Shown here piece after piece: positions 44,697-55,421 of a stretch of DNA of 64,000 bases. The DNA comes from Amanita rubescens (lineage: Eukaryota; Basidiomycota; Agaricomycetes; Agaricales; Amanitaceae), in assembly GCA_015039365.1 (NCBI GenBank), contig WION01000063.1, positions 124,001 to 188,000 of the forward strand. The letters are read 5' to 3'. Position 1 is the first letter of the stretch. Every line of letters starts with the position of its first letter. The notes beneath the pieces are model-generated. The model was not told the origin of the DNA. It was given only the letters and a program-made list of their open reading frames with translations, and made no database searches. The translations under genes and the position numbers were made by a program.

Positions 44697-47003
44697 ACAC
44701 TTCCACTTGGTCAGCGGATTCCAATCTATCTGGTCTATCCGAAGACGGTAAGAAATCAGCAGCCAGACTGATTGAAGTGGCTCAATAAAAATGCTCAATA
44801 ATTGGCTCAGATGACCGGCTCAAGCTTTTCTGTTGGGTTCTCGCTGTATCCAACAACCCTTTCTCCGTCGACGTTGGAAAAAGCAGGACGGCGTATCACC
44901 TGCAGGAAGCGATCAAGAAAAAGAAGGAACATACGTTTGCTGGCATCGACGCCGACACCCTCGAGCTCTGGAAGGTGAGTGAGATTTTCCCTGTGCGGGT
45001 CTGTGAAGTGACATTACTTTTCTCAGCCCAAGGACTCCAACCCTATTGCTGCGGTGTCCCAAAGCACTCTGGCTGAACGTATCGGGTCCCTGGGTGGTCT
45101 TTAGACATTTGCAAACAAATTAGAGCCCATGCACAGCCTCTCCCATATCTTTTCAACGCGGCCTCGCGAAGACGACATCCACATAGTTGTAAACGTCCCG
45201 ATCACTGGTGAGAGATTAAAAGCCCCGCCTACACGTAAGTATTCTCGTAATTTCTCCACCTGCCTCTCTAACCCTCTATACATTGATGCCGGTAAATTCC
45301 GATTGTCATTGAATTTGATCCGTTTCTCCGCTGCCATGATTTCCTCTTTCCTTCTTCCCACCTCCCTCCCGGTTCCTCACACCGCCAATCCACCTTGGAA
45401 AAGGATCTGGAGAGAAGCGTCTTCGTGAGTGGATCCGCTTCGAGATAAATGTACTCATTGAACCTTGGATATTGCAGATATAGCTGACATTAGCATTGAC
45501 ATCCTTCGTCGTTGGTCTAAAAAGTCCAAGCTCAGCCTTCCTTCGATCTCCGAGCTTCGTGGACTCCTCAACAAGCCTCTACCACAGGATGAGAAGATCC
45601 CTTTGACCCGCATACAGTTTGACAACCTCGTCTCTGGCTTGACGGAGACGACAGACGTCCGCTATGCAGCCGATGTGGAGAGGCTATTCCGTATCAGTGA
45701 TGCGGAGGCTAGCGAAATACTTCATTTGATCTTCTACAACGCTGCCGTGCAGTGCCCCCCGCCAGAAACTGGAACCGAGGCATCATTCCATTCGTTCTGG
45801 GATGACAACATCCGAAAGATCTTGGAGCTGCTTGTGCCCTCTGGGACGAGTATTCGGGTACTAAAAAAAAATAGACCAGACTATGGCTTTTTAAAGGACA
45901 ACGTTTGCCCTTTCCGGGGGGAAGAGAAAAACGGGGAAAGCCGTGACGATCCCAAGGCTGAGTTGTCTGACAAGCTCACTTTGATCTATAGCCCTGCACC
46001 ATACGTGTTTGGTGAGCATAATTATCCTTTCGTTTTTCCTCACTACTATCCATCTCGTGTAGGGTATTATGCTATTGGGCCTGACCTGACGCTCGCGGCA
46101 ATCTGTGCCCCGTCGACGCCATCGCAAATTCCAGTCGTACAAGACCTGGCATCCGCCAACTTGCGGTTCAAGCGTGACCGCATCGCGAACCTATGTCGGT
46201 TGATCAATCTTTCTCCCTATCTCTACCCACTATTAAAGCTCATTGGATATCGTGACGTCCCTGAGTTCACTGTCATCAAACGGTATGTCCTTTCCTATCA
46301 TCTCGGAGGTGTGATTGATCTTGTATTTCAGGGACAGCAAGTCAGTGGAAATCTGGACAAAACATGTCATAAAGGTCTATCATGGCGACCAACGCCCAGA
46401 ACGGGTTTGATATATTCAGAACATTTATCGCCAGTTGCAAGAGAAAGGTGTGCCTCATGTGGATGCTCTTACCCACGCAGCCGGTTCAACCATATATGTC
46501 GAACCGAAAGGGATCGCTGTCCAACCAAGCAATGTGAAGGAACTGCTAGACGCCATCATCTGTGTTCTACGAGCACTCCAGGTATGTACCATAATATTAC
46601 GCCCGTGTATGTAAACTCACATCACATAATAGGTTCTCCACCAAGCGCCGCCATTATTTCATAGAGATATCCGATGGCCCAATGTTCTTCGGCAGGCCGA
46701 CGATTACGCTCTCTGGTTTCCTTATTGATTGAGACGATTCTGTTGGCCCTAATAATGTAGCAGCAAATCATTTCTGTCGGAAGAGCCACTCTGCGTGTTT
46801 TCATGGATAACCACGGAGCCGAGGTGGACATATGGAGTGTCGGAAACCTCATTCTAGAGTCTACTAGTTTTACTTTGGATCTCTCGCCTGAGCTGGTGGA
46901 GCTTGGCACGTGGATACAGAATGCGGCGCCGGACGCAAAGGATGCCCTGATTGCAGTCGAAGCATATGCCCGGCAATATGTTACAAACATGATTCGATCT
47001 TAA
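44697..47003 (+). pseudogene. Crinkler (CRN)-kinase fusion gene, broken
   Basis: A multi-exon gene. The N-terminal CRN (ubiquitin-like) domain reads LKLFCWVLAVSNNPFSV, LQEAIKKKKEHTF, IDADTLELWK, then MHSLSHIF and EDDIHIVV. A helical middle follows, then a kinase-like domain with IYVEPKGIAV, the catalytic loop FHRDIRWPNVL and the DWD-like LID-DDSVG. CRN-type proteins occur in oomycetes and some fungi, where some carry kinase domains. Damage: no start codon between the MITE edge (44696) and the CRN domain; TAG at 45102-45104; TGA at 46408-46410; TGA for Trp at 46730-46732 in the metal-binding loop; and a frame slip near 46790. It is therefore a pseudogene. Confidence 0.75.
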
Positions 47004-47189
47004 AAATAATCTGATCCGAGCGGCCCCGTTGGTCCAACAAGTGATTAAAGATCGTTCTGAGTTTCTCCGCACTAGGAGGGTTAACTCGATTTTCTCACCG
47101 GGGCGAGGAAACCTCTTCCGTTTCATGCTCAACGAGCCCATACAAGCCTTAGCCATGCCTTGTCACAGTGTGACTGTGACCGCAAACTG

Positions 47190-47990
47190 TCGCACGGATG
47201 ACTTGAGCAATGAGGAGAACGAGTTGGAAGATATCGTACGTTTCCTCGTCCTTACTTTGAAAATCCGAAAGCTGATATTGTGTTTCTCGTTGCAGAATAT
47301 GCACATCCATAATCGAGGATCCAAGTTTTTGATACCCATCGGGCGTGTGCTCACCCAGTAAGAAGAGAAAAACGACGTGAGGTCCCGTCAGCCTCCTTGA
47401 TGTGTATATAATGTAGTCTATCTCAACGCAGGCTGACGAGGAAACAGACGCAAGTGGCTCTGAACAATCAGGGGCTGATGGAGGACGACGGTGAGAACGG
47501 GATCTCGACGCGAGCATGGAAGACTTGGATGAAGACATGGCCGGAGGATAATAATGATGATGATATAACAGACGATTTGGATGACGAATCTGAGCGCGAA
47601 CAGGTACGCGGCGCCCAAAGTGTATACTTGCGAAACGAACCTGATTCTAATTATATCCTAGTCTCCCGTAGTCAGACCAATAAATTTGTGTCTTTTTTGA
47701 CGTGATGCACGACGACACTCATATATAATTATATCCAGTTGCGTGCATATTCTTTTTAGTATTTGGCTGCAAGAATGTACTTTTGAATGAGTATAATACC
47801 AAGTAATGGCGCTCATTGGCAAACGGCTCCAATACTCCCACTCCTTCCTTGTCTCTAAATATATGCTAGTCTCGGGCTGAGAGGGTTGATCCGGACGTGC
47901 TGAACCTGACTTCAATCCTGGTCTTGGCGGTCGTTGGCAGCTAATGATGTACTGGCCAAAATCCCTTTGACTCTAAGTACCTCGAACGGA
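47190..47990 (+). pseudogene. Second, broken APC15-like copy
   Basis: The segment matches 35255-35970: the DLSNEENELEDI exon end, the intron, HIHNRGSKFLIPIGRVLTQ, the next intron, the acidic exon and the 3' flank all recur with substitutions and small deletions. The proline-rich first exon is missing, and CAA of copy 1 is TAA at 47359-47361. The tail is shortened. It cannot give a normal APC15 protein. A short upstream stretch (about 47034-47085) also matches 36475-36530, so the copies were rearranged. Confidence 0.75.
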
Positions 47991-48429
47991 GGAAAGTCTG
48001 CAGCGAGGCCGCCTCGTTTAGTAAGGACGAGTTGAATATCGCAACGACGTCCGACCGAGGCATAACGGGGGACGTAAAAAAAGGTTGAAACAGATGAAGG
48101 GGCGCTACTTGAGCCTTGCGATTGAACCAGCGTGTCACTTTCAAGTATACTTTTAGATAAAGAGCATGCGAGCGATGCGTGGGCACTGCGAATCCCGGTT
48201 CTTTATTATATCAGCCGCGAGTCCAGAACGATAGGTCCCCTCCACTCCACAACAAACACAGAGCCTTGCAATGATAACATCATGTCGTCCAACATTTTTT
48301 GAACCCCGCAGTCGTATCTAGATCTCTTCATTTCATTGACCCAGACCTTGATTATCACCCAAATATCTGCAAAATATCTGCACACACGTCAATGACGCGT
48401 GACGCGTGACGTACGAACGACCTTTGTTC
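47991..48429. other. Intergenic with paired ACGCGT motifs
   Basis: There is no gene. ACGCGT occurs twice (48395-48400 and 48402-48407), just before the kinase gene. Confidence 0.4.
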
Positions 48430-50991
48430 ACTACATCTCCGAGTCGCTCCAAACGTAATGAGTCAGTCCTTTCTATCTAACAATTCCATGCATGATTCAG
48501 TCGCTACTCATTTACAGGTCAGGTTCAGTTCTGGATCCTTCTCGGCAGGAGATTATTGTTTGTTTCAACCGAGCCTAGTCAAACCCTCATCCAGTTCTTC
48601 CGAGGTCTTCGAAACGATGTTGATGCGGCGAAACATTTTCCTGCTAAACTTTCATACGATGATTGCAAGTTCCGCCTGCTGAGAAATCCGCCGTCCGTAC
48701 TAGTGGATCACTATTAGCATAACCAGCCTAAAGACGACCAGGGCTTTCCACTCGTGGTCAAGCAGGCCTGTTCAGAGGAGACTAACAGGGTGCTCGTGAA
48801 CCCCGGAATCATCGAAGTTTCTGAACTGGCAAGCGAGATTTCACGACACTGTGTTTATTTAGCCATCGATTTTCCTGACCGTAGGCATCGCTATTTCAAG
48901 ATTTCAGGTGCTTCACGTCGCTAACTGCTTTTCTTTTTCAGCATTCGTACAGTCCGATCAGGCCATTCAGAGATTGAGACAAGAGCACAACGAGCTCTTC
49001 AAATCTCTGCAGGTCACGGTTGAGAGGTACAACTCTTGGAATCCGGGAGACGTACTGCGGAATATGCAGGGTGGCATCCAAACTACCGATGTCACTGTCC
49101 TACCCCCGGAATTCAGGCATGTTCAGGAAGCTCTTGCGAAGAAACGCTTATATCGGGTACGCACGTTGTATTTTATGCATTGTTCAGACGCTGAAGTATT
49201 ATCCCTACAGCCGGAAGATGATCAGACCCGCGATTGTCAGAATGCGCGTTCCTATCGGAAAGAGTTTGACCGTATTTTTGCACCTGCTGGAGCTGAGTCA
49301 AACACGGTGCTCAGCGTTCGAGAATTTGCAGCATTTTACAACGTTTTGCGATGCTATCATAGCGACGCGTTAAAAATCAAACGTGCAGATACCTCATCAC
49401 TCAAAGCAGGCAATTTCAGCGTTCACTTTATTCAACCTCCATTCTTCTCGGACCACGACGATTCTCGAGACTTCAAGTTCCAACAGTATGTTCTGATTTA
49501 CGTTCATACTTCCATGCCATCCCTAGTCTTGCAGGGAAAATTCATGGGAATTTCCTCTTTTTTTGGAAACCACTCAAGCGCCGAATTTCTGGCGGAGGTT
49601 TACTCCGAGAGGTGACTGGAAGGTTATCTCTCCTAGTCACGGGATCCCATTCGTGATCTCTGAAAAGATAACGCAAAACAATGAGTCGGACCGCTGCAGG
49701 ATGCTTGTCCAAGCGATTTCTCTTGCCCGTGCCGGCCAATTTCTTTTACAATCTGCCTCCAGCCGGAAATTTTTCGTAGTAGCCGTCTATGTCAACACGG
49801 CGATGGTGGTGTCGCGGTATATTGTCATACAAACTGGACGTGATAACTCGTCCGGTAATAAAGAAAACAACCTTTACAAAGACAAGACGGTTAGTGTTCC
49901 CATCTTCGATGCGAGAAGCCACTCAAGGAAGTGCATAGGTCTGCATTTATCAGAAAGATTTTGATCTCACCAACAAGGATGATGAAATAGATTTTCTGCG
50001 CGAGATGTACAATCTAACAACAGAAATCACTACGTTATCTGGCGACTTGGATCAGCTCAAGCAAGGCAGTCTCAAGATTATCAATAATATTGCAGCCAAA
50101 GTCTTGTCGATCAGCTCCCCAACTCGTCAAACGATGATGACTGGTTCTGCGTTCACGGAATCCGAGCAGCCTAGCGATGGGGAACGACAAGAAGATGATT
50201 TGGGTGTTTTCAATTCCCAGGATATCCAAAGCATTTTGCGCCAAATGAACTATGAGATCGAATTTATCCCATTTGGAGTGCGAGTTCTTTGTCTTTGGTG
50301 ATGGTATTCAGACTAACATGCGTCCTAGCATCCCCATCTTGCTGTAACCGTTAACAAGACCGGTGGCAAGAATGGATGCCTCAAGTTCGTGAAAAGGGAG
50401 CAGGAGGTCAACGTTCTACGATACCTCACACAAATTGACTCGCCGTCCAATCACACCATCTCCGGTGTACAATTCTGGCCCGTTCAAGGAGGCACTGTGA
50501 TATCAATGCCTATCGCTGGCGCTTGGCTAAGCTCGCTGGAAAATCCCAACAAACAACTGTGGTCCGTGGCTCTGCAGCTCTTCGAAGCAGTCGGGTTCAT
50601 GCACGATCATAATGTCGTCCACATGGACCTCAAGCCACAAAATATCGTCATTCCTCCTGCAGGAGGACGTCTCTCCATCATTGATTTTAGCGTGTCCATT
50701 CGCGTCCCTGGACCAGATGCCAAATACGCAGGTGCAGTGGGAACGGAAGGTTATATGGCCCCGGAAGTACGCAAAGGGCAGTACAAGCCGATGCTTGCTG
50801 ATCTGTGGAGTTGCGGAAGAATGTTGGAAGAATTGTGCTCGCGATGTAATTCCTCGGTGGAGCGCACGGAGCTCCTCGAAATAGCTCGACAACTTATGGA
50901 CCGGGAACCAGCAGCACGCCCGAAGATGTCTACGGTGCTAAAGCGGGTAGCTCCCACACAACAAGGCGAGGCTCCTTCCACGTTAGGGTAA
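48430..50991 (+). CDS. Atypical protein kinase with long N-terminal region
   Basis: Multi-exon. The N-terminal part reads QVQFWILLGRRLLFVSTEPS, FFRGLRNDVDAAKHFPAKLS, GIIEVSELASEISRHC, and QAIQRLRQEHNELFKSL. The kinase domain (about 50330-50991) has CLKFVKRE, a hinge region, HMDLKPQN with the catalytic Asp, IIDFSVSIRV (DFS where DFG is usual), GYMAPEVRKG (APE) and RAAARP-like C-lobe residues. The glycine loop is weak (NKTGGKNG). It may be an active but divergent kinase or a pseudokinase. A TAG at 48714-48716 interrupts the N-terminal frame (Y-stop-H) and fits a CAG to TAG change, so the gene could be broken. The first exon is uncertain. The substrate is unknown. Confidence 0.6.
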
Positions 50992-51452
50992 GTTGAATTT
51001 CTTTCTCCATGTTCTGCATATATCTAGGTCGTCTGCAGGTTTTCCCCCACAGTATCTCCCCTCTGCGCTTGAATCGTTTATCCCTTCAACATGATAACTG
51101 CCCGGTGTAGCTTATACCACCTTCCATAATCCATGTGTTATTACCTATAGCTGTTTGTCGAGTAGCTACATGTTGTATTAATAGTGTATCGCCCACTTCC
51201 TGTCCTTCACACACGGTGCCAACAATTGCACCTCAGCTCGAGAAGTTTACAGTATTGTACATATGTGTTTTATATCATACATTGGAATTCGGGTATATGA
51301 ACAAGGGTAACAGTGTACTTGATGATAAGCTAAAACGGCATCAGCCTCAAGTCCATCCAAGGACATGTACTCACATTCATAAATTACAATAAGTCATATC
51401 AGGGCTGCCATGTCAATCATAGCAATCATAGACATGATTTTCTTGATCATTA
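50992..51452. other. Intergenic
   Basis: Nothing recognisable apart from short AT-rich tracts. The two flanking genes converge here. Confidence 0.35.
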
Positions 51453-52562
51453 TCACGGCACTGTACATGTCGTTAGCGACGATATAAACCTGGTGTCAAG
51501 TTCGCAACATACCTCGCCTCTCCACTTTTTCATCAATGATCTTGTCTTCTTCAGCAACACATTTCCTGTCACGTCGTCACTACCAAAACCTGTCTGTTCA
51601 GAAAGCAGACAGCACGCGTTAGCCAGAGCGCGCTCCTGGCAACCCACGTCGCGTGCAACACTTTCGGTTTTACCGACTTCAGCTTTGTAACGCCGCACGG
51701 CCATTAGCATTACAGCGTCATATTGCCTGAGCAATGCGTCAGCTGCGGCAATGGCCTTCTCCGAGCGGGCATCGGCTGACGGATCTTTTGCTTCTTCCGC
51801 AAGTGTCATAGTGGGAAGATAATCCGACGAAGCAACACCCAACAGACGATGATAGGTCGATCCATCTTGATGGGCGTTTACCTCCGATATAAACTCGTCA
51901 ATCAAGTGATATAGGATAGTAAAGGATATCCAGCCGAGCCCTGCTACGCGCCGACGAGCGCCGTTCGCTGTAGCGCTTAGGATATTCTATGATGGTTGAA
52001 ACCGTTACTACGGTTGTACCATCTTGAGGAAAAAGAGACGTACCTTAACTGCCGCCAGTACGGGTTGATAGCCTTGGAGCCACGACGAGTACATCTCAGT
52101 CTCCAACCACTTTTCGTCGTCGTCCGCGAGGTCCTTGACGGCCAAACGAACACTCCGAATAATTTTCTTGATAGCGTAGGCAGGCGGACCGTTCTCTACG
52201 AGTAATATAGTCATGCACATCAACTTAGTACGTTCGAGTCACACCTTGCTTAATATCCAGCAACTCCGATATCAACGCTTTGTTGATGGACCCGGCAGCG
52301 CATCGCCGTAGGATATCCTCTAAATCAAGATTCACGTGCTGGATGCTCTTCCTTGAAGATACTTGTCATATAAGGAATGATTAGCGCGCTCGAAATGTAC
52401 GATCCAAAAACAGGGCGTACATTTACGGGCTTCGCCACGCGCCAGAGCATCCGGTCGGTTTCTACAACGCCGCTTTAACGGAGATGGTTCGGTGTCACTT
52501 GAATTTGTGAAGCCCAGCGACGAGGCGCTTCTTTTGCGGGCGCTGGTGGTCGAGCTGGACAT
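51453..52562 (-). CDS. Unrecognised helical protein, four or more exons
   Basis: The ATG at 52562 gives MSSSTTSARKRSASSLG with basic patches (KRRCR). Exons join in frame at about 52435 to 52370 (intron), 52245 to 52200 (intron), and 52030 to 51985 (intron). Helical segments include LEDILRRCAAGSINKALISELLD, VRLAVKDLADDDEKWLETEM and ARSEKAIAAADALLRQYDAVMLMAVRRY. The protein ends CELDTRFISSLTTCTVP if no further splice follows. The Ser/Arg-rich N-terminus with KR patches suggests a nuclear location. I recognise no family; length is about 300 aa. Confidence 0.5.
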
Positions 52563-52674
52563 GGCGCGTGATGCCTTGGTAACCGTGACCAAATAAAACA
52601 ATACGCGGTGCTGGTTTAGGGCTGGCACTTTCGTGACACCGGATTACGTAACGCGTTTTCCGATCTTTATGCAG

Positions 52675-52683
52675 GACATCCGT
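52675..52683 (+). repeat. 9-bp target-site duplication (GACATCCGT), left
   Basis: GACATCCGT occurs directly before the left end CAGACTCC of the RecQ element and again at 63732-63740, after the right end GGAGTCTG. Confidence 0.75.
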
Positions 52684-53609
52684 CAGACTCCTACCCAGTC
52701 CCTCGGAGCTAGCTTGACGATGTTATGTAAGCGTATTGCTCTGGAGGGACTGGCAAATAACATGCGTCAACAACGTCGCGGTTGCGTTACTTTCTGTGAC
52801 ATCTTTTCGGACTTTGAATAACTTGAGCGCGCGTTGGCCGTGCCGTATCACCCAGTTGCATGGCACGCCTGTCCCCTGGCCACAATTGCTCGGCTTGACA
52901 AAAGGTGAGTGGTATATCAATTCTTGTACCATATCTAACCCTCTGACTCAAAATTTCAGCCAATCTCGGCGATTTCTCTATGTCTAGTCAAACAGATATG
53001 GTTGTTGATCCGTATTGCCCATCGTTCGATGAAATCCGGGCCAAAACACTTGAGAATCTCGGAAGACGGCCATGTCTATGGCAGGTTCGCGTCTGTGATG
53101 CGATTTTACGTGGCCAAGACGTCATCTCGCTTGCAGCTACTGGCAGTGGGAAGACCTTAACCTTCTGGATGCCGCTCTTATTCCGGCCACAAGGAATCCA
53201 GATCATTGTCACACCCTTAAACATTCTTGGGGAACAAAATACGGAGCTTTTGAGCAGGTTGGACATAGAAGGAATCTTCATATCGGCTAAAACTGCGACA
53301 GAATGGAATTTTCGGGTGAGCCTTTGACATTCTTTGCATATTCAACATATTTGCTCACAACTTGAGTAGCTCATTGCTTCATTTCGATATTGAGTCATCA
53401 TCGTCAATCCGGAGGAGCTGATGCGGCCTAAAGGCGGCTTTGAGAAGCTCCTCAGCGATAAGACTTTCAATGACCACGTCATCAGTATCGTCATTGACGA
53501 AGCCCACTGTATCTCACAGTGGGGAACTTTTTGACCTGAATACCGTGAAATCGGACGTCTTCGTTATTTGCAGCGTAAACCCTGCCCAACTCTAGCGACA
53601 TCGGCAACA

Positions 53610-53614
53610 ATGTC
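53610..53614 (+). repeat. 5-bp target duplication of the copia element, left (ATGTC)
   Basis: ATGTC precedes the TGACGA start of the 5' LTR and is repeated at 61937-61941. Confidence 0.85.
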
Positions 53615-54018
53615 TGACGAAGTTATCTTATCTAATCTAAGATAACAAGGAGATCTTATCTTATCTGCTTACTAAGCAGATTAGGATATATATAGATAGA
53701 ACCTTGTAGAAGGTTCTAGTACGCTTGCGTCATCCTTACTGCGGATGGCGCCATATGACACCATAGCTGCGCATGACATCAGCGCAGCTCCATATTTCCA
53801 TATATGAGTATGACATATGTAGTTACATATATTTACCTATGTTGTTACCTATTAGGACACAGACAGTATATAAACCTGCCATGTACCGTAGAATAGGAAC
53901 AAGCTCTCTTAACCTCCTACCACCATCTTCTCAGCTGAGTGGTCAGCTACTGTACACATCGGGTAAGCTATCGCTTTAACTCCTCGACGCTGCGCTACTG
54001 GGCGTTTCCCTTTCGTCA
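53615..54018 (+). repeat. 5' LTR of the copia element, 404 bp
   Basis: Begins TGACGAAGTT and ends CCCTTTCGTCA. It contains the TATATAAAC tract (about 53869) as a likely promoter and appears identical to the 3' LTR. A 68-codon open frame inside it is part of the repeat, not a separate gene. Confidence 0.85.
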
Positions 54019-54033
54019 GGTTATGGGCCCCGA
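54019..54033 (+). promoter_or_regulatory. Copia primer-binding site (GGTTATGGGCCC...)
   Basis: GGTTATGGGCCC follows directly after the 5' LTR. As I recall, this matches the Drosophila copia site, which pairs with an internal part of initiator tRNA-Met rather than its 3' end. Priming by a cleaved half of the tRNA is therefore likely. Confidence 0.6.
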
Positions 54034-54389
54034 CATGGTATTGCTTGTCGACGCTATCGCCAACGACGTACGCGATGTGTGAACACAGGTATAGTATCGT
54101 GCGGGTCTGTGTACTTGTAGCACCGTTGATTACAAGCTAACCCTTGCACCTGTTATAAGAGCTAATGACATGCGCCCGGACCCTAGGGCAAAGGGGGATC
54201 TCCTAGACACCCAGGGATAAGGGTACCACCTACGTTTCTCAGGGCTGGCATGGCAACCCTGACCCCCACGGAGTTTTACTTGCCCTCCGTGACGTGATTG
54301 GGGTATTAATGCACGATATAACATCATAAGCCCATTGGAGGCTTTAAAATACAATATGGCTCGTAAATAGCTATTCTAGTATAAAGGAC

Positions 54390-54815
54390 GTGCTGACATC
54401 CCATCTGGGGTGGTACACGCAGTCTATTGAGGATGCGCCCTTAGGGACTCCTCTAGTCGGAATGTTCTATAGGAACATTCTAAGTTTAGGCTCTGTGGTG
54501 ATCCCACAATCCTATCTAGATAGCTTCATATTGTTTACCGGTCGTGCTTACATAGCTGTCTGGGGGGTTTATGGACCAGAAGCTATTTCTATTCCTGGAA
54601 CAAACTGTTCTCCCCCGTTCAAGGGGATCCAGGGGAGAAATGCCGTTTTGCGCGCTCCCAGTTCCAGGACCATATGCATGTCATCTCTTACAGGTAGCAC
54701 ATTCACACACACGGGTACACGTCCAAGGTGGTGGCGTCCAGGCATGTCCTTGCTTGGAGCAGCTCATAAGCTGCACGAATGGGTTGTTGTCGTTTTCGTA
54801 ATGACACCTCATTAA
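54390..54815 (+). CDS. Small ORF of the copia element, unknown
   Basis: An ORF of 141 aa between the LTR and the next ORF. It has a hydrophobic stretch near the end (VVVVFVM) and no recognised domain. The region also fits a long leader, so coding is unproven. Confidence 0.25.
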   Translation: MLTSHLGWYTQSIEDAPLGTPLVGMFYRNILSLGSVVIPQSYLDSFILFTGRAYIAVWGVYGPEAISIPGTNCSPPFKGIQGRNAVLRAPSSRTICMSSLTGSTFTHTGTRPRWWRPGMSLLGAAHKLHEWVVVVFVMTPH

Positions 54816-54851
54816 TTATTCCAATTTTAGATAAAATCTTCGCTCCAGCCT

Positions 54852-55415
54852 ATGAGCCGTCGAGCTAGAAGATATAATAGATTAGCAGAAGACCTAAATA
54901 GGCTTAACAACCTATTCCCAAGTTCATCATCCGACAGTGAACTTGAATCGCTAACTGCAAACTTTGCAGGCAGTTCAGCTCGGATTACTACCCGGCCCGT
55001 TAACCGGATAGTACCAACATACCCATCTGCCTCATCATCCGAGGACGAATTAGATCGTGACCCAAACGATTATTACGTCCCACGAGCAGATACTCCGCTT
55101 CCTGTATATTTACCAGGAACAGCTCGTCATTCAGCAGGTGTCCATACCTCGCTGATAAATCGTCAGTACAGACTTGAAACTGACACATTTCGATCCGGTT
55201 TCACATTAACCGACGAAATTCGTTTCCGAAGATCTTTAATCGAAGATCGAGGACCTGATTATAGCGAGGTAGAACCGTTCTCGCAACACAATTCAAGTTC
55301 GTTCAGCTCATTAGCTGAACCAAACCAAATCATCACCCAACAAAGGTTCCGAAGAACCTTTTTACAACTCTTTCTTGCCGCTTTCCTCGCATCACTCTCA
55401 ATCTTCGTAATCTAA
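54852..55415 (+). CDS. Extra tail-anchored ORF upstream of copia Gag-Pol
   Basis: An ORF of 187 aa ends 6 bp before the Gag-Pol start. It is Ser/Asp/Arg-rich without repeats or Cys clusters, and its last 18 residues (FLQLFLAAFLASLSIFVI) are strongly hydrophobic at the very C-terminus, like a tail-anchored membrane protein. It has no signal peptide and no glycosylation-rich ectodomain, so it is unlike a retroviral envelope. Its compact position between leader and Gag-Pol suggests co-transcription. It may be an accessory protein, a Gag fragment split off, or chance. Presence and conservation in related copies would decide. Confidence 0.5.
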   Translation: MSRRARRYNRLAEDLNRLNNLFPSSSSDSELESLTANFAGSSARITTRPVNRIVPTYPSASSSEDELDRDPNDYYVPRADTPLPVYLPGTARHSAGVHTSLINRQYRLETDTFRSGFTLTDEIRFRRSLIEDRGPDYSEVEPFSQHNSSSFSSLAEPNQIITQQRFRRTFLQLFLAAFLASLSIFVI

Positions 55416-55421
55416 AGAAAG

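Noticed and set aside
52736..52821. Short ORF with MRQQRRGC at the left end of the RecQ element
   Set aside because: It is repeated in the second element as leader sequence ahead of a 5'UTR intron. The RecQ start codon is at 52980.
53773..53979. 68-codon ORF in the copia LTR
   Set aside because: It is present identically in both LTRs and is part of the repeat.
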